Assembly (NCBI GenBank): GCA_037039685.1
Contig: JAWNGF010000001.1
Span: 5,766,001 to 5,830,000 of the forward strand
DNA length: 64,000 bases
Direction of reading: 5' to 3'
From: Ceratobasidium sp. AG-K
Lineage: Eukaryota > Basidiomycota > Agaricomycetes > Cantharellales > Ceratobasidiaceae
Each line of letters starts with the position of its first letter. The first letter of the stretch is position 1. Under the pieces are notes generated by a model. The model saw only the letters and a program-made list of their open reading frames with translations. It did no database searches and had not been told where the DNA came from. Of this stretch, positions 1 through 19,494 are shown one piece after another. The translations under genes and the position numbers were made by a program.

Positions 1-578
1 GCAACAGGCAAGCGCCCTCGTAAGCACAAGGAAGATCTACCCAAACCGACTGAGCTTATGAAACAGCGCGAGTTTGACCTCGAGCTCGATAAAAACCTGA
101 ATAAGACTATGATTGTTCAGAACGCAGGAGGGCGAGGACCGGGTCAGCCTGGGTTCTACTGTGATCTCTGCGAAAGGACTTTGAAGGACACTTCAAGCTA
201 TCTTGACCACATTAACAGTCGACAACGTAAGCACTGGTCTTATATTTTATCACCATGCCAATCATTTAACCATTGAGTCTAGACCTTCGCAAGTTGGGTC
301 AGACGACCCAAATCGCTCGGTCGACACTTGACCAGGTGAGAGCTCGCATTGCGTTGTTGCGCGAGAAAACCAAGGAGGCATCAACTGCCCGGAGCTACGA
401 TTTCGAAAAGCGGCTTCAAGATGTTAGGGATGCGGAAGAACAAGCCCGTGCGGAGAAAAAGCGAAGAAAACAGGAGAGAAATAAGCCTCTTGTGGATGCG
501 GACACGGGTAAAACCGAGGAGGACGAGTCGATGGCCACGATGATGGGTTTTGGTGGGTTTGGATCATCAAAGAAGTGA
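1..578 (+). CDS. SNU23: SNU23/ZMAT2-like U4/U6.U5 tri-snRNP zinc-finger protein (5' partial)
   Basis: Component of the spliceosomal tri-snRNP, acting in pre-mRNA splicing in the nucleus. The reading frame is open from base 1, so the N-terminus lies outside the window. Exon 1 (1-226) encodes a basic stretch and then a U1-type C2H2 zinc finger (FYCDLCERTLKDTSSYLDH). A GTAAGC...CTAG intron (227-282) interrupts the finger just after the first zinc histidine region, and exon 2 (283-578) opens with its second half (SRQHLRKLGQTTQIARSTL). The rest is a charged coiled-coil-like tail ending in MMGFGGFGSSKK, which is typical of this family. The order of KPTELMKQRE, zinc finger, RSTLDQV and GFGSSKK is the basis for the family call. 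Confidence 0.9.
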
Positions 579-661
579 CCGTCGGCGAGCGGTTCGGACA
601 TTTATACATTCTCACACGTTTGGATTAGGCTGTAATACTATTGTAATGTATTCTATCGTAA

Positions 662-2321
662 CTAATGCGTCAACCACCATGATCCAATTACGACGATAGC
701 TACTGCTAGGGCCAAAGCGAGGCCGGGGAGTTGAAAAATACTACTGCTGCCGAAGAATAGGTGCAAGAACGCATCCACGGCGTTTCCCTGTAGTCCTCTA
801 TCATTCCCCCGTGCACCGCGTTTCATAGCTCGTATCCACACTGCAGTATCTAGTCCGGCTCCGACCAACTTGACTTTGACAATATCAGCTAGCCAACGGG
901 GCAGCGCAGGCAGATCCGAGACAGGAGGAAACTCTCCACGATCCAGGATTCTACGCGGAAGATCAGGATAGAGCACTGCAGGACGGCCTATACCTATGAG
1001 TTCGGCGTGGTTACGACTTAAACAATCGTGGATAACGCCAACTGTTCGCTAGGTGATTGTTCATGGTCAATCCCTAGCGCGAGTGACATATGAGATGAAC
1101 CTACTATTGATCCTGTTAGCATGATTTTTGGGCCGTTATGTCCGGTTTTAGATACACATTCAAGAGCTTTCCGGGAGAAAGATGAGAAAAAGGCTTGCCG
1201 AGGGCTAGCTCGCGCCATGAAGTCTTAGAGCAACTGAGCGAGGCAATCTCTCAAGTTTACGACGAGACGTACCTGGTGATTCATAGTCTCCTCCGCTGAA
1301 CATGAAATGACTTTAGCGAGCAAATTCTCACATCGCACGACAATTTACTTGCCTGATTTCTAAAAAGTCTACGTTTTCCCACTCAGCAATGGAGCGTACA
1401 TGCAATAGAGCACGCTCCTCATTCAGTTGATCTCCAGCATAGTCTCCGGCATTCAGTTTTACACCGATTATGAAGGTGCTTGGTGTTTGCGGCTTCGCCC
1501 GAATCTCCGAGACAATTCGGTGGAGTAACGCTAGCTCGTTTGGAGGACCGTACTCGTCTTGCCTGCGATTACTTTTGACGGACAGGAATTGTGACAGAAG
1601 GTCTGTCCCGAGAGTAAACATTGGTAATATGCGCACTGGATGAGAAGAAACCCACAACCATGAGAAGCATGTAGCTGGATGCCGTCAAAGCCAGCTTCAC
1701 AGGCAACGTTTGCACCAGAGACGAAAGCTGATACCACAGAGTCGATGCCCTCGGTATCTAGGGATCGAGGGGTCTGAAACAGCAGTGAAAAAACCAGGCG
1801 GGAGAGAATTCCTTCGCGAGGAGTCATAGGATTGGCGGAAGGTGCACAAGGTGGCGTCCATAGATTCCTCCCTCCCAGAAACCGGGGCGATTGTCTGCCG
1901 GTGTGACTTAGTTGCATAATTGCTGCGGGACCGATGCTAGGAGACGGTGATTTCATGCAATGTGCCAATTGCTCGAATTTTCTCATTTCAGATGCGTTAG
2001 TTGGCAACGTCATGTCTCGGCCAAGTGTAAGGTGTGAGCGGCATACTTGAACATTGCCTTGAAAAGGTCAAAAGAGCGTCCACCTCTGTTGGATCTGGGG
2101 ACCTACCTGTGATGAGCATTCCCCAGCCTCCAGTTGCCCACTGGGAATACAGGGCATAGTGTTGTTTTGTTGGTGGGCCCCCTCCGAAGTCCGCCATTGC
2201 CTCATACATCGCCGCCTGACTCGACATACTCCGTAAGTTTTCATGCGCATTTGGGCGTTCGTACCTTGACTAGACGGTTCCGTACGTGTTTCCCACATGG
2301 TAGCGTTATTGGTTCGGCCAT
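662..2321 (-). CDS. NADH:flavin oxidoreductase / Old Yellow Enzyme-like protein with C-terminal membrane anchor
   Basis: FMN-dependent TIM-barrel oxidoreductase that would reduce activated alkenes or related substrates with NAD(P)H. I resolve seven exons: 2321-2265, 2215-2107, 2057-1656, 1602-1353, 1295-1273, 1223-1105 and 1048-662, giving 448 residues in one frame. The start (MAEPITLPCG) is chosen because it gives the family N-terminus KHVRNRLVKAAMYEAM. Further family marks are GGWGMLITGNVQV, the substrate-side FDGIQLHASHGYLLSQFLS, SNRRQDEYG, LEISGGDYESP and LIGIGRP. The last ~20 residues form one hydrophobic helix (LALALAVAIVVIGSWW) ending at the stop, consistent with a tail anchor. Intron 4 (1352-1296) uses a GC donor (AG|GCAAGT). 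The start codon is 138 bp from that of the divergent ABC transporter. Confidence 0.9.
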
Positions 2322-2459
2322 GGGACGCGAATGAGTCAACGCGACACACGTGGATTCATAGTAAACAAGCGCTCATTTGAAATCTAGCGAATTTATATGA
2401 AGCGGTGAGGTCATTACATACAAACGACACAACCACCGACACGAAAAAGAGAGGCGACC
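2322..2459. promoter_or_regulatory. Short bidirectional promoter with AP-1-like and E-box motifs
   Basis: These 138 bp lie between the start codons of the flavin oxidoreductase (-) and the ABCC transporter (+) and must carry control signals for both. I see a perfect TGAGTCA (2332-2338), the core bound by AP-1/Gcn4-type bZIP factors, and a palindromic CACGTG (2347-2352). An AT-rich TTTATATGA lies near 2391-2400. Regulation by stress-type bZIP factors is inference from motifs only; both motifs are short enough to occur by chance. Confidence 0.5.
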
Positions 2460-10176
<7,717 letters not shown>

Positions 10177-10697
10177 ACTGGCGCTTCGTGGACAATTTCT
10201 TGGACCTCCTTTGGGGCGTTTGACGTGTGTTTGCGCATCCCTGATTCACCCTGTGTACCGCAATACCATTGGACAACAGATAACAAATAGAGCTCGTTTG
10301 ATATATTTGAGGCTTATCCCAGATCGATCACCGTCTAAACTCGAGCTTAAAGGTACAGACTGGTGCACACCCACCCTAACCCGAGAACAGTTTGCACTTG
10401 TCTAGCATATATCATCAAAGTCCCTCGATGGTCGGACGTGCGCTGCGCACATCGCCGAAGTGCACGTAACATTGCAATCGTAAGCAGAGCTCTGGAGACC
10501 ATCAGCCAGAGATCCTAAACAGTCCTACAGCTCCTGGGAGCGAGCATATACGTTATCCTAGGTTCATAAGCGACTATAGCTGTATTAGGTGCGCATGTTG
10601 AGCCTGAAATACAACTCTGTGGCTTGATTACTCCCGGCGCTTTTCACTGACGGTTAGTTACGGGTAGGTATGATAGAGACGGAAGAAAGAGGCGAAC
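10177..10697. other. Intergenic, convergent 3' ends
   Basis: About 520 bp between the ABC transporter stop and the broken protease-like gene, whose 3' end faces it. It presumably holds both 3' untranslated regions. I see no supported gene, tRNA or repeat. Confidence 0.5.
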
Positions 10698-12885
10698 CTA
10701 GACCTGTGCGGCCAAGAAGGCCTCCATGTCTTCGAAGTACAAGTTTGCACCAGGGAACTCCGCAAGCACGAGCTCCCACACCCACTCGAACATAGTAGAG
10801 TAAGTGATGTCGGAGCCGTCAGTGCCTTTATTAGTCCCGCCGGTGAGCAAGGAAACAAACTTGCCGAGGGGGGAGACGATGATGGACCCAGAATCACCTC
10901 CCTTGAGAACGTGCCAGTCTCGTTTTCATGAGGAATAATGGGTAACTCGATCGACTCTAGATTACCGGTGGGGAAGTATTTTCGGGCAAAGGACATGAAC
11001 ACTGTGACTGTGCCGACGGTGGTGTTGGTAGTGAAGCCGCGCTTGAGAACACGACGAACGGGGTCGCCTTGGAGGTTCTTCGTGTCGGGCTTCTTGACCT
11101 GTTCGGCGGTGAGTATGCCTCGGAGAGGAAGGAGACCATCTTCAGGGTACTTGAAACCGGACGGGACATCGTCGCGTTCATACAGTAACCCCTTGAGCTT
11201 GAACGGGGTGTGCTCGGGACCTAGAAGATATGTACATTTCAGATTAGCGCATTCAATGACACAGAACTAGCACCGCACCGAGACTGAGCACGTTCCCGAT
11301 GAGATGCATGAACCTATCCTTATACAACTCGACCACGCAAAGGTCGCACGTGTACTGGTGAGGCGCAAAACCAACACCGATGGGGGGCGCCCAAACGACG
11401 TATCCAATGACACGCTGTTGGATCTTACCCCATCCTTTCTTGATGTTCACGTAGAAGTTCTTGAACACGTCAATCCTTCTGCGGATCTTCTCGAGCTCGG
11501 CCACGTTCTCGTCGAGCTTGGTATGCGACCCTGGGAGGTCGACTCTATCCCGCACCCTGACTGTGAGCGTGTTAATTTTTCTCTCGATAGATTCGACAGT
11601 CTCAAGGAGCGTTCCAATAAGCGCCTGGATGGAGACCATGTAATTGGCGAAGGCAGCGTGGCCCATCAGAGCGACGTTCTTCTTGGGTCGAGACTCTGAA
11701 AGGCCAGAATCAGAAAGATCTCAGATGCTCGAGTTTAAAGCAAACGTACCGTGGTGCCTATATTCCGCGTTGTCCGCTTCAGGACGGAACAGGTTATGGC
11801 GGACGGTGACGGCAAAGAGCCTGTTTCCGACGTGGAAGTAAGGACCCATGGTACCTTGCATCGTGGTTCTAAGACCAGAGATAGGAAGACTGAGCGCGAT
11901 GGAGACATTGTCGATGACCTCCTTGAGAGGCTCGCCGTCTTCAATGGTAGGGAAGAGAGCTGACCCGTGGCCGAGCGAGGACTTGGGGACTGTCTCGCGA
12001 TATCGATGTCGATTTTGGTGACATTGAGACCGTCGAGGTAGGCGCGGATAGCTTTGGTTATGTCGAACGCAGTGGTAGCGGTGAGAGCACCGGGCACTAC
12101 ACCCACCCAGATGGTAGGGTCGGTTGTGTAACGGTCGCCGTCTTCGACAGGCATGATGGGAGCCATGGCGTCATAGTCGAGATCTTCATCACCGTTGTCC
12201 TCCTCGTTGTCCTCCTCGCGCTCTCCCCCGTCCTCCTCGATCTCCTCGTCCTGCTTCTTGTTGAGCCAGGTGAATCGAATCAAGTCGACACATGTGGGTT
12301 CGATATCCTTTGCGTCAAGTAGCTCCACGACCTTAGAACGAACGTTAGGCAAGCAATTGTTGCGTCACGAGAAGGCCGCGCACTTTATCACGAACCATGT
12401 CCCACAAGCCATCCCTCCCGAATTCATGATTGTCTGGAACGGCAACCAGTCTCATGAGTCGCCTGTATTCCTCGGGACCAGAGGGTTCCTCAGACGTCAG
12501 AGGAATCTCTATAGACGAGCTTGGGCCCGCGACCCTTTGGACGGAGACCCGCATAGTAGAGATGAGCCTCGATCCTGGAAGGTTCGTGGGGATTATTTTC
12601 AACCGTGGTGGCAGCGAATTCGCTGGTGGAGCTGGACCAGATTATCTCGTCGTTGGAGGGATCACTGCTTTCATCCGAGGATGAGGTATGTATGTGTGCC
12701 TTTGCGGAGCACTCCTGATCGAACCGGGCAGTCTTCACGTAGTCCTCGAGGTTTCCTCAACGAGAAGGTCAACCTCTTCGGCTAAGTAAAGAATACGGGG
12801 TGGATTAGCACGGCTGAAGAGCAACAAACGTCAGAAAAAACTCATTGTGAGGGTCGAGCGGATTGGCGCCAGGCGGAGCAGACAT
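10698..12885 (-). pseudogene. Trypsin-fold serine-protease-like gene with several frameshifts
   Basis: Encodes a large protein of a kind I associate with agaricomycetes, with an acidic middle and a chymotrypsin-like C-terminal half. It starts MSAPPGANPLDPHNEFF (ATG 12885). Recognisable blocks are TARFDQECSAKAHIHTSSS, an acidic run, PTIWVGVVPGALTATTAF, GPYFHVGNRLFAVTVRHNLF (candidate catalytic His), a coiled-coil-like ESIERKINTL region, and LKGGDSGSIIVSPLGKF with the GDSG serine motif, ending FEDMEAFLAAQV. These blocks lie in different frames that introns do not explain. Frame changes fall near 12750, 12490-12500, 12015-12025 and 10905-10920. Genuine introns also exist, for example 12383-12332 and one near 11753-11700. 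It is either a decayed gene or a gene damaged by assembly indels. The family call rests on the GDSGS and RHN motifs. Confidence 0.65.
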
Positions 12886-14019
12886 AGTACGAAGAAACAG
12901 CTTTCAAATCAAGTAAGCTAAGAGTTGTAGAACGAGTTGAGCAAAGTAAGTGTACATGAACTGCAAATTGGCGGGCTGCTGACTAGGGCTGTCCAAATAC
13001 TCCGAATCGACTTGCATTCAGTCACTTACCACAAGTAGCAAATTAGACCAGAGAATCACATCAGCAGATACTCATATCTCGATCCAATTCGCCACTGGCC
13101 CCAATGGTCAAAATAAATGGGATTGCGCGCCCATCCAGAGTTGGAAACCATTCACTCGTACGACAAAAGAATAGGCCCAATTGTCAGTCAATTGCAAGTC
13201 AATGATCAACCAATGGGGTTCAATCGACTGACTTATCAGCGATCTCGTTACGGGAGCTGTTCCTCACGTCTATCACCATCTGGGTTGGGGCACTGCAAGC
13301 CAACCATTCAATTGGGTTTGGTAGCCAAGGAACCACCCAGGCATATACCCAGTTACGAAGGCATATGCTTCCAGCTACCAGTGTGACGACCTTGCGTCGA
13401 ACTGAGAGCAGCGCAAGAGGTATACATTACAAAAAAAGAGCAACTACAAACGTAAAAGTCTAATAAAAAAAAAATCAACCGCATATACGCAGAACCCATC
13501 TCGGGTCTGATGCTATTGCATTCTAGAGCGGCCACTAATATAATCTAGACCCATAAAACGTGAGCATCGAGTGCGTCGAGACCCTTCAGCCACAACACAT
13601 GCTCGGTGGCTGGATTTACTCCTTACGTTCGGGCAGAGCCTTTAATCGGTGAAGCGCCCATTAAAGTCTCGCCAAGCCCGAGTACCTCGGAACATAATGC
13701 AATGTGTTATCGCGGCCAATGTACAGACCTCGGTGTGGTTGTAGCGAGACAGTCGGCGAGGCACGGTTTCTCAAAGCCAGCAGGATACCCTCTCCCCACG
13801 GAATACGAGATGACGCGCCGACTCTGCGATCGAAGGTAAAAACTTGGCCACGTGAGCAGAAGCACCGTGAATTCCCATGATTTTCATGTGAAAGGCGCCT
13901 GCGCCAGTGTCGACATTCAGAGAGTGCAGCCTCGTGTATTCTAATATCCAGTGACAACAAGATAGCCAGTAAAAAAACAAAATTGAAAAAAGATATCCCA
14001 AGGCCCAGTTATGTATATG
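12886..14019. other. Intergenic region, nothing recognised
   Basis: About 1.1 kb upstream of the protease-like gene and downstream of the PHD gene. The short open frames on both strands show no motifs, start context or intron pattern I can support. An A-rich stretch lies at about 13465-13478. Confidence 0.4.
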
Positions 14020-16400
14020 TCAATTGGTCTCCATACTCCGTTGTCGCTCGCCCTCGCTCGCAGACGCGCCGTCTTCGAGATAAAACGGTTTACCGCTGCG
14101 CGTGCGTCTCGTTCCTCCGGGCGTAGTCACGACCTCTGATTGGGGCGTGCTTCCACCAGACGCAGCGAGCGTATACCCCTTCCAGCCTTTCTTCTTGGGC
14201 GTACCCTCGGGTTTGGCTTGCTCTGCAGCTTCTGGGCCCTCGTCTGGCTCTCCGTCGCGCTTGGCATCTTTGGGTGACTGCGAGTCGGACGCGACTCGAC
14301 GTCTACGCCCGGCTCCACGAGCAGGCTCCTCGTCTGCAGGCTCCTCGGCGGGACGGGTTGGCTCTGCACCACGCATGACAACGTCTGCGTCCTTGGGCGG
14401 CTGGCCCGGCTCCGGCGTATGCGGATCGGTACGCTCCTTGTCCGCAGGCGGTGCATCACGATGGGCTTCTTGGCGTCTTTGCGCCGTCTTGCGGTTACAA
14501 TCTTCGCAGATCCACCCCTCCGTAGCCTTGACCTGTTCGAGGGTCATGCCGACACACCGTGCATGGTACTATCCAAATACATCAGTAAACGTCACACCGG
14601 CGCCACACGCACATACCCATTGAATAGCACAGGTGGGCACGTCACAGTGGATCATCTTGTCGCGCGAATCGGGTCGACGGCATAAACACCACTCGCGCTT
14701 ATCTTGCCCCGGATTGGCGTCAGGGCTCCCAATCGTCTGTTCCTCGTCATCCGCCTTGGGATCAGGCACTTGGGACGGTTTGCCAGGAACAGTGCCCTGA
14801 CCTTGCCATCGCGCAACGTCCCCGCCCGAGGTGGCGCCCGATCCCTTGGTCCAAGTTTCGAGTGCGGCTTGTGTGAGCGGGCTGCCTGTGCCGTTGGGGC
14901 CGGGCTCTGGTTTGCGGCGGTGACGCTGAAAGTCGAATGCCTCTTGGTCGTCTTCGCTCTCGGGATGCTCGCCTTCGCCTTCTGGACGCCTCCTGTGACC
15001 GGGCGAGGGCGCACGTTGGGGAGGCGGACGGGCCTCGGGTGGACGAGATGACGCGGGCGGTTGTGGGGTTACTGGAGAAGCCACAGGGGCGGCGCTTGGG
15101 GGAGCGGATTCGGTCAAATCGCCTGGGACAGAAGTTATGCTTGGCTGTGCTGTAAATTTATCAACAAGGGCGTGGCAAAATAAGCTGCATGCACCTACCC
15201 ATGTGCCGGTTGCGGACCGTCGAGGCGCGCTGGCCCTTCATGGTAAAGTCGTGCTTTCCCATGACATGTCGTCGCCAGAGACTGCGAGCGTTGGCGCCAG
15301 CGTAGTGCTTGTCGCAGAACAGACAACGCACGGCTTGCAGACCCTGGGGCGGGTCGAGATTGGGCGGGTATTCGACGCCAAAGTCGCTACGGTCCAGGAA
15401 AATTCCGGGTTGCAAATCAGTAAACGAGACTTGGAATGCGGCCGGCGGGTGGATGATGATTGCGCCCGCGGGGGGAAGCGCGGGGCGGTTGGGGTTTGTG
15501 TCGATGACGCCAGGGAGATGCTGGGGAGCCGAGGGTGACGGCGACGACCGGGTCGTGGCCTGCTCTGCATTGGCTGGACGACGCTGGCGGGGAATAAGCG
15601 TTGGGTCGCCGGATTCACGACGAGCATGCGTCTGGTGCTCTGCATATGCGCTGGCGTCGCTCGGGGCGTGGCGGTGGCCCTGGTGCGACGGAATGCGGGT
15701 CGCAAGGTGCGGAGATGTGCTATGGCCACGAGTGGGATCCACGTGCGGGTGGGCTGGATCAGGATATGGCCCAGGCGGATGGGTGTCGTATGGACTGCGG
15801 CCGTTGGGATATGCGTGTTTGTCTGAGCCGGGCACTAGAAACAATGTGATTAGATACGAACACTAATGCATGGGAAAGCATACCGGGCACTGTAAGGTGA
15901 GGCTGGCCGCGTGGATGAGAGCGGTAGTCGTGGTCCGGTGGATAACCACCTGTTTCAGGCGGATAGTCGTGGGAGCGTGGTCGTCGCTCTCTCTCTCGCT
16001 CTCTGCTCGACGGCCCAGCAGCAGGCGGCGCTTCCAGGCGCTGAGACTTTCTGCTCAGTCGCTCTCGCTCGTCCACCTCTCGACTACGCTTGTGCGAGTC
16101 GCGATAAGTATTGTAGTTTGGAAACGACCGAACGACTGCTGAATGTTAGCCAAGCGCCGGACGGCCACAGGCACACTCACACATTGCTCGTGCTCCCTCG
16201 ATGCTATCCCAGAACACTTCAATTTTGTTTTTGAGATCGGCTGCCTCGTCGCGGTAAGCCCTAGCCTCATCATTCGCCTTGTTCACAGCCATGCGGGCCT
16301 CTTCGAGGCTCACCCTGAGTTGAGAATTGAGGAACCGCAGGTGCTCGAGCTCGCGCTGCCAGCGAGAGGGATCCGAGTCGGCATGGGGGGGATAGGCCAT
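14020..16400 (-). CDS. PHD-finger and C2H2-like zinc-finger nuclear protein
   Basis: Probably a chromatin or transcription regulator; the partner is unknown. The N-terminus (MAYPPHADSDPSRWQREL) is followed by a heptad-like helix rich in Leu, Glu and Arg. After two introns (GTGAGT near 16180, GTATGC near 15890) comes a Pro/His/Arg-rich disordered segment. Next is a zinc-finger-like motif, RCLFCDKHYAGANARSLWRR then HVMGKH. After the third intron (ends near 15150) the protein is Pro/Glu-rich and then has a PHD finger WCLCRRPDSRDKMIHC, IQWYHARCVG and WICEDC, split by an intron near 14620-14570. The C4HC3 spacing fits a PHD domain, which usually reads histone H3 tail methylation. The C-terminus is disordered and basic (GAGRRRRVASDSQSPK), with a likely nuclear localisation signal. 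All exons join in frame. Confidence 0.82.
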
Positions 16401-16712
16401 GGTGGAGGAACAAGTCAAGACGCTCGAATTGATTGTGTCGATCTGGGAATTCAAACACGTGCTATCCAATGATTCTGACCTACACCCTGAGCACGTGACA
16501 CTGCTGCTTGCATATAATTGTCTACGTCCCTTCAGCCACCCTAGCCGTCAGTTGACAACCCCGTCGGGCCATATGCTATCCGCAAATGATGCAGTCAATC
16601 GATCAAAAACCCTGTTCCACGTTTGTTCGCAATATCTATTCGGCCAGGCGCATATTGCGTTCCTACGCATGATCACCGAACAGGACAGAATATACAAATT
16701 TATTCCTGACTA

Positions 16713-16963
16713 TTACAAGTCGGTATATTTACCCTGAAACTTGCATGTGGCTGTCGAACACCGATTGGAGAAACATTTACAGCTTCGGGCGGCTTCTTCG
16801 TCTTCTCCAACATCCACGTTGCAGCGATCAATTTCAGGTTCGGTCCATATACCCCTAGGCAACGACGGCTTGGCACGATTCTGCGAGATACCATTGCCCG
16901 GGAAGCACTGGGTCGGGTAACAACTGTGGCGAGATTTTTGCGGGGGCCGACGACTTTCTCCAT
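16713..16963 (-). CDS. Small two-exon hypothetical gene, 67 residues
   Basis: I do not recognise this protein. ATG 16963 opens 61 codons (to 16781). A good intron (16780-16734: GTAAATGT...TTTCAG, 47 nt) joins in frame to seven final codons, GKYTDL and stop at 16713. The N-terminal half is basic and rich in Arg, Ser and Val (MEKVVGPRKNLATVVTRPSA), as in mitochondrial presequences, and is followed by GPNLKLIAATWMLEKTKKPP. Support is the in-frame intron and uniform amphipathic composition; there is no domain evidence. It lies about 310 bp upstream of the PHD gene on the same strand, so it could alternatively be part of that gene's leader. Confidence 0.4.
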
Positions 16964-17809
16964 TCAGTCAACTATGATCAATTAGCCCAAGATTTTTTCT
17001 AGATTTGTAAATCGATATGCGGAAGAGAACTGGTAGGAAGGGCAGTTGTCCTGAGAAGCCGTCTCAGCCCACTGGGCAAAAATACTCGTCATGTTGACAG
17101 ATTCCATATAGAATTGTCACGTTAAGGTCGACAATTTGCTTGGTCTTCTTCTGGTGATGTTTACCTGGACGAACTTAGGAGATTCAGCCATTTCGATCCG
17201 GTCTTGGCACTGCAGGGAGTAAACCGCCTCGTCTGGGCTCTCCGGACCTAGGCCCCGGACCGTACGTTCCCTGCTGTTCCCTCTGCGGTCAAGATTTCAT
17301 TAACACGAGGAACAAGGGACGCTTTTGGTCGCTGAATCCACGTAGCAGTCGCCTTAAATATAGTCACCGGCGAATAATTTCAATCATATCTTCCCTTCCA
17401 ACGAAACCCAAAGTCCCTGCAACACCTACCTTGTCCTGGTTGTATCCACAAGGCTGTGTAGGTTGCAGGTTTCATTCTGCGATATCGCTTGGCACGGGCG
17501 AGAGCGGGCGTGGATATAAGCAGTTCCGATACTTTCCAGTAGAAGAGAGGGAAGAGAAGACCGGCTCTATGCGTTACACCGGAGTAACCGGCTCTGTCGT
17601 AACGGTGACGGCACGTCAATGTGTGCCTTACAAGGGCTTGTGTTTTTCTTAGCACCTTACGTGATCGACCCCTAAGCTCCTGGTTACCAAAACCGCAACT
17701 GTCCAATTTACCTCCTCGTATCTTTAGCACTCTGCACGCTTGTCACTCTTTTTCGCATTGCGACTGGCTTGATCTCTTCTTATCTACTCCGTAGCTCTCT
17801 TAGTACTCA
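16964..17809. other. Intergenic, promoter side of the GH16 gene
   Basis: About 850 bp upstream of the cell-wall transglycosylase. A pyrimidine-rich stretch with CTTTTTCGC, CTTGATCTCTTC and similar blocks just before ATG 17810 looks like a fungal transcription-start region. No gene or repeat is supported. Confidence 0.4.
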
Positions 17810-19350
17810 ATGCTTTCAGCACTCGCACTCGCGCTCCTAACGACCTCGGCCGGGTTCGTCGCCGCCCAAGGCCGAACTTGCAACGCGACCAGTCTTTGCC
17901 CCGCATCTGCTCCCTGCTGCTCCGAGTTTGGCTTTTGCGGCTCGGGCTCCCAGTTTTGTCTCGGAGGATGCAACCCGCTCTGGAGCAACAAGCCAACATC
18001 CTGCGAGCCCAACCCGATTTGCAAAGACGGAACCGTAAGCACCTTGCTCTCCACGTAAGTTTAACAAAGCTAACCCTTGTTCTAGTACACATTCCCCGAT
18101 AGCACCTTGTCCAACATTCTCTCAAACCACACGCTGTACGATGGGAATGCGACCGCTCACGATTTCGTGCTCGAAAAGGGAAATGTTTTCAACACGAACC
18201 AGAATGGGGGTGAACTTGTTTTGACATTGTGGGTTTGTGCACTTGTTTGTGTGACCGGGTTCTGACGTTGGTACCTGATCTAGGACCGAGTCTAACGGTG
18301 GAACTCGTATTTCGTCGACACGCTATGTCCACTATGGAACTATCAGTGCGATGATCCGCACCAGCAAGGTAGGTTTAAGGTTAATGTACTCGAGGTACCG
18401 AACTAAACTATTGAATAGTGGGCTGGCGTGGTTACTGCTTTCATCACTATGAGTGACGCCAAGGACGAAATTGATTGGGAATGGCCAGGTACCCAGGTTA
18501 CCGAAGCTCAGACCAACTACTTCTGGTGAGTCAAATAAGTCTAATTGAATCAGAATATGTTATTAATGTGCTCCATAGGCTCGGTGTTGCAAACTGTGAG
18601 TTTATTCAAAGCTGAAAAGACAAATTTCTCAAGGAGTGCACTAGACAACTCACAGGGAACTACCGTGAAAGACTTGAGTGACACAGTGAGTCTAACTTTA
18701 GGATTCACCGAGCTCTCACTAAAACATAGCTGTAGTATGTCAACTACCACAACTACACCATTGATTGGCAAGAGGACGAGCTCAACTGGCTCATCGATGG
18801 CAAGGTTGTTCGCACGCTGAAAAAAGCCGATACTCTTTCGTCAACCGGTGAGTCCGCTTTGAAGCCGCGTGGAAACATATCAACTAACGTCCTTCCTTAC
18901 AGTTCCCGGCCGCTATCAGTATCCCAGCACTCCATCCCGCGTGCAACTCAGCCTTTGGCCTGCCGGGATCAACACCAGCGCCCCGGGCACTGTTGAATGG
19001 GCGGGAGGAATGATCGACTGGAAGGATCCCGATTACGTTGCGGCCGGCCAGTTCTCGGCAATTGTCAAGGAAATATCGTAAGTGCTTGTTACCGTGTCTC
19101 ATGCTTCAGACCTAAGATGTGATACAGAGTCAAGTGTGCGCCTATGACTGGTGTGGCCAATGCTTCAGCCATGACCTCGTATACCTATGCTGCCAACGAC
19201 TCGGCTGGCGTTCCCGCTGTGCAGGTAACCAACCAGTCCACCCTGCTCGGTGGAGCTGTTCCGGGCGTGAGTGTGGGTAGCAGCTTCTGGCTCGGAATGG
19301 GAGCAGGCATGCTTTGTGCGGTTGCGGGTGTATTCACCACGCTGTTCTAG
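17810..19350 (+). CDS. CRH-type GH16 chitin-glucan transglycosylase with CBM18 chitin-binding module
   Basis: Extracellular, probably GPI-anchored enzyme that cleaves chitin and transfers it to beta-glucan, cross-linking the fungal wall. A signal peptide (MLSALALALLTTSAGFVAAQ) is followed by a cysteine-rich CBM18-like module, CNATSLCPASAPCCSEFGFC then GSGSQFCLGGCNP. The GH16 catalytic domain carries DEIDWEWPG, the ExDxxE-type nucleophile/acid-base motif of the Crh family. Its C-terminal part has NYTIDWQEDELNWLIDGK and YPSTPSRVQLSLWPAGINTS, also typical of Crh. The C-terminus is Ser/Thr-rich and ends in a hydrophobic segment with no charged residue, which fits a GPI-addition signal. At least seven introns are present (for example 18035-18085), and all chosen joints keep frame. 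The acceptor of the intron after GVAN is ambiguous; CACTAG gives NYNSQGTTVKDL. Confidence 0.9.
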
Positions 19351-19494
19351 TACCCGAGGGCGGGTCCCTTCTCTCTAGGTCTTGTGACCAACTATTAACG
19401 CTCTTTGCGGACTTGTTTTTTGGACTGGTGCTATCTAGGATATACTTGGATATATACCCCCGCTCGTATATTATACATGTGCAAAATGGTTCAG

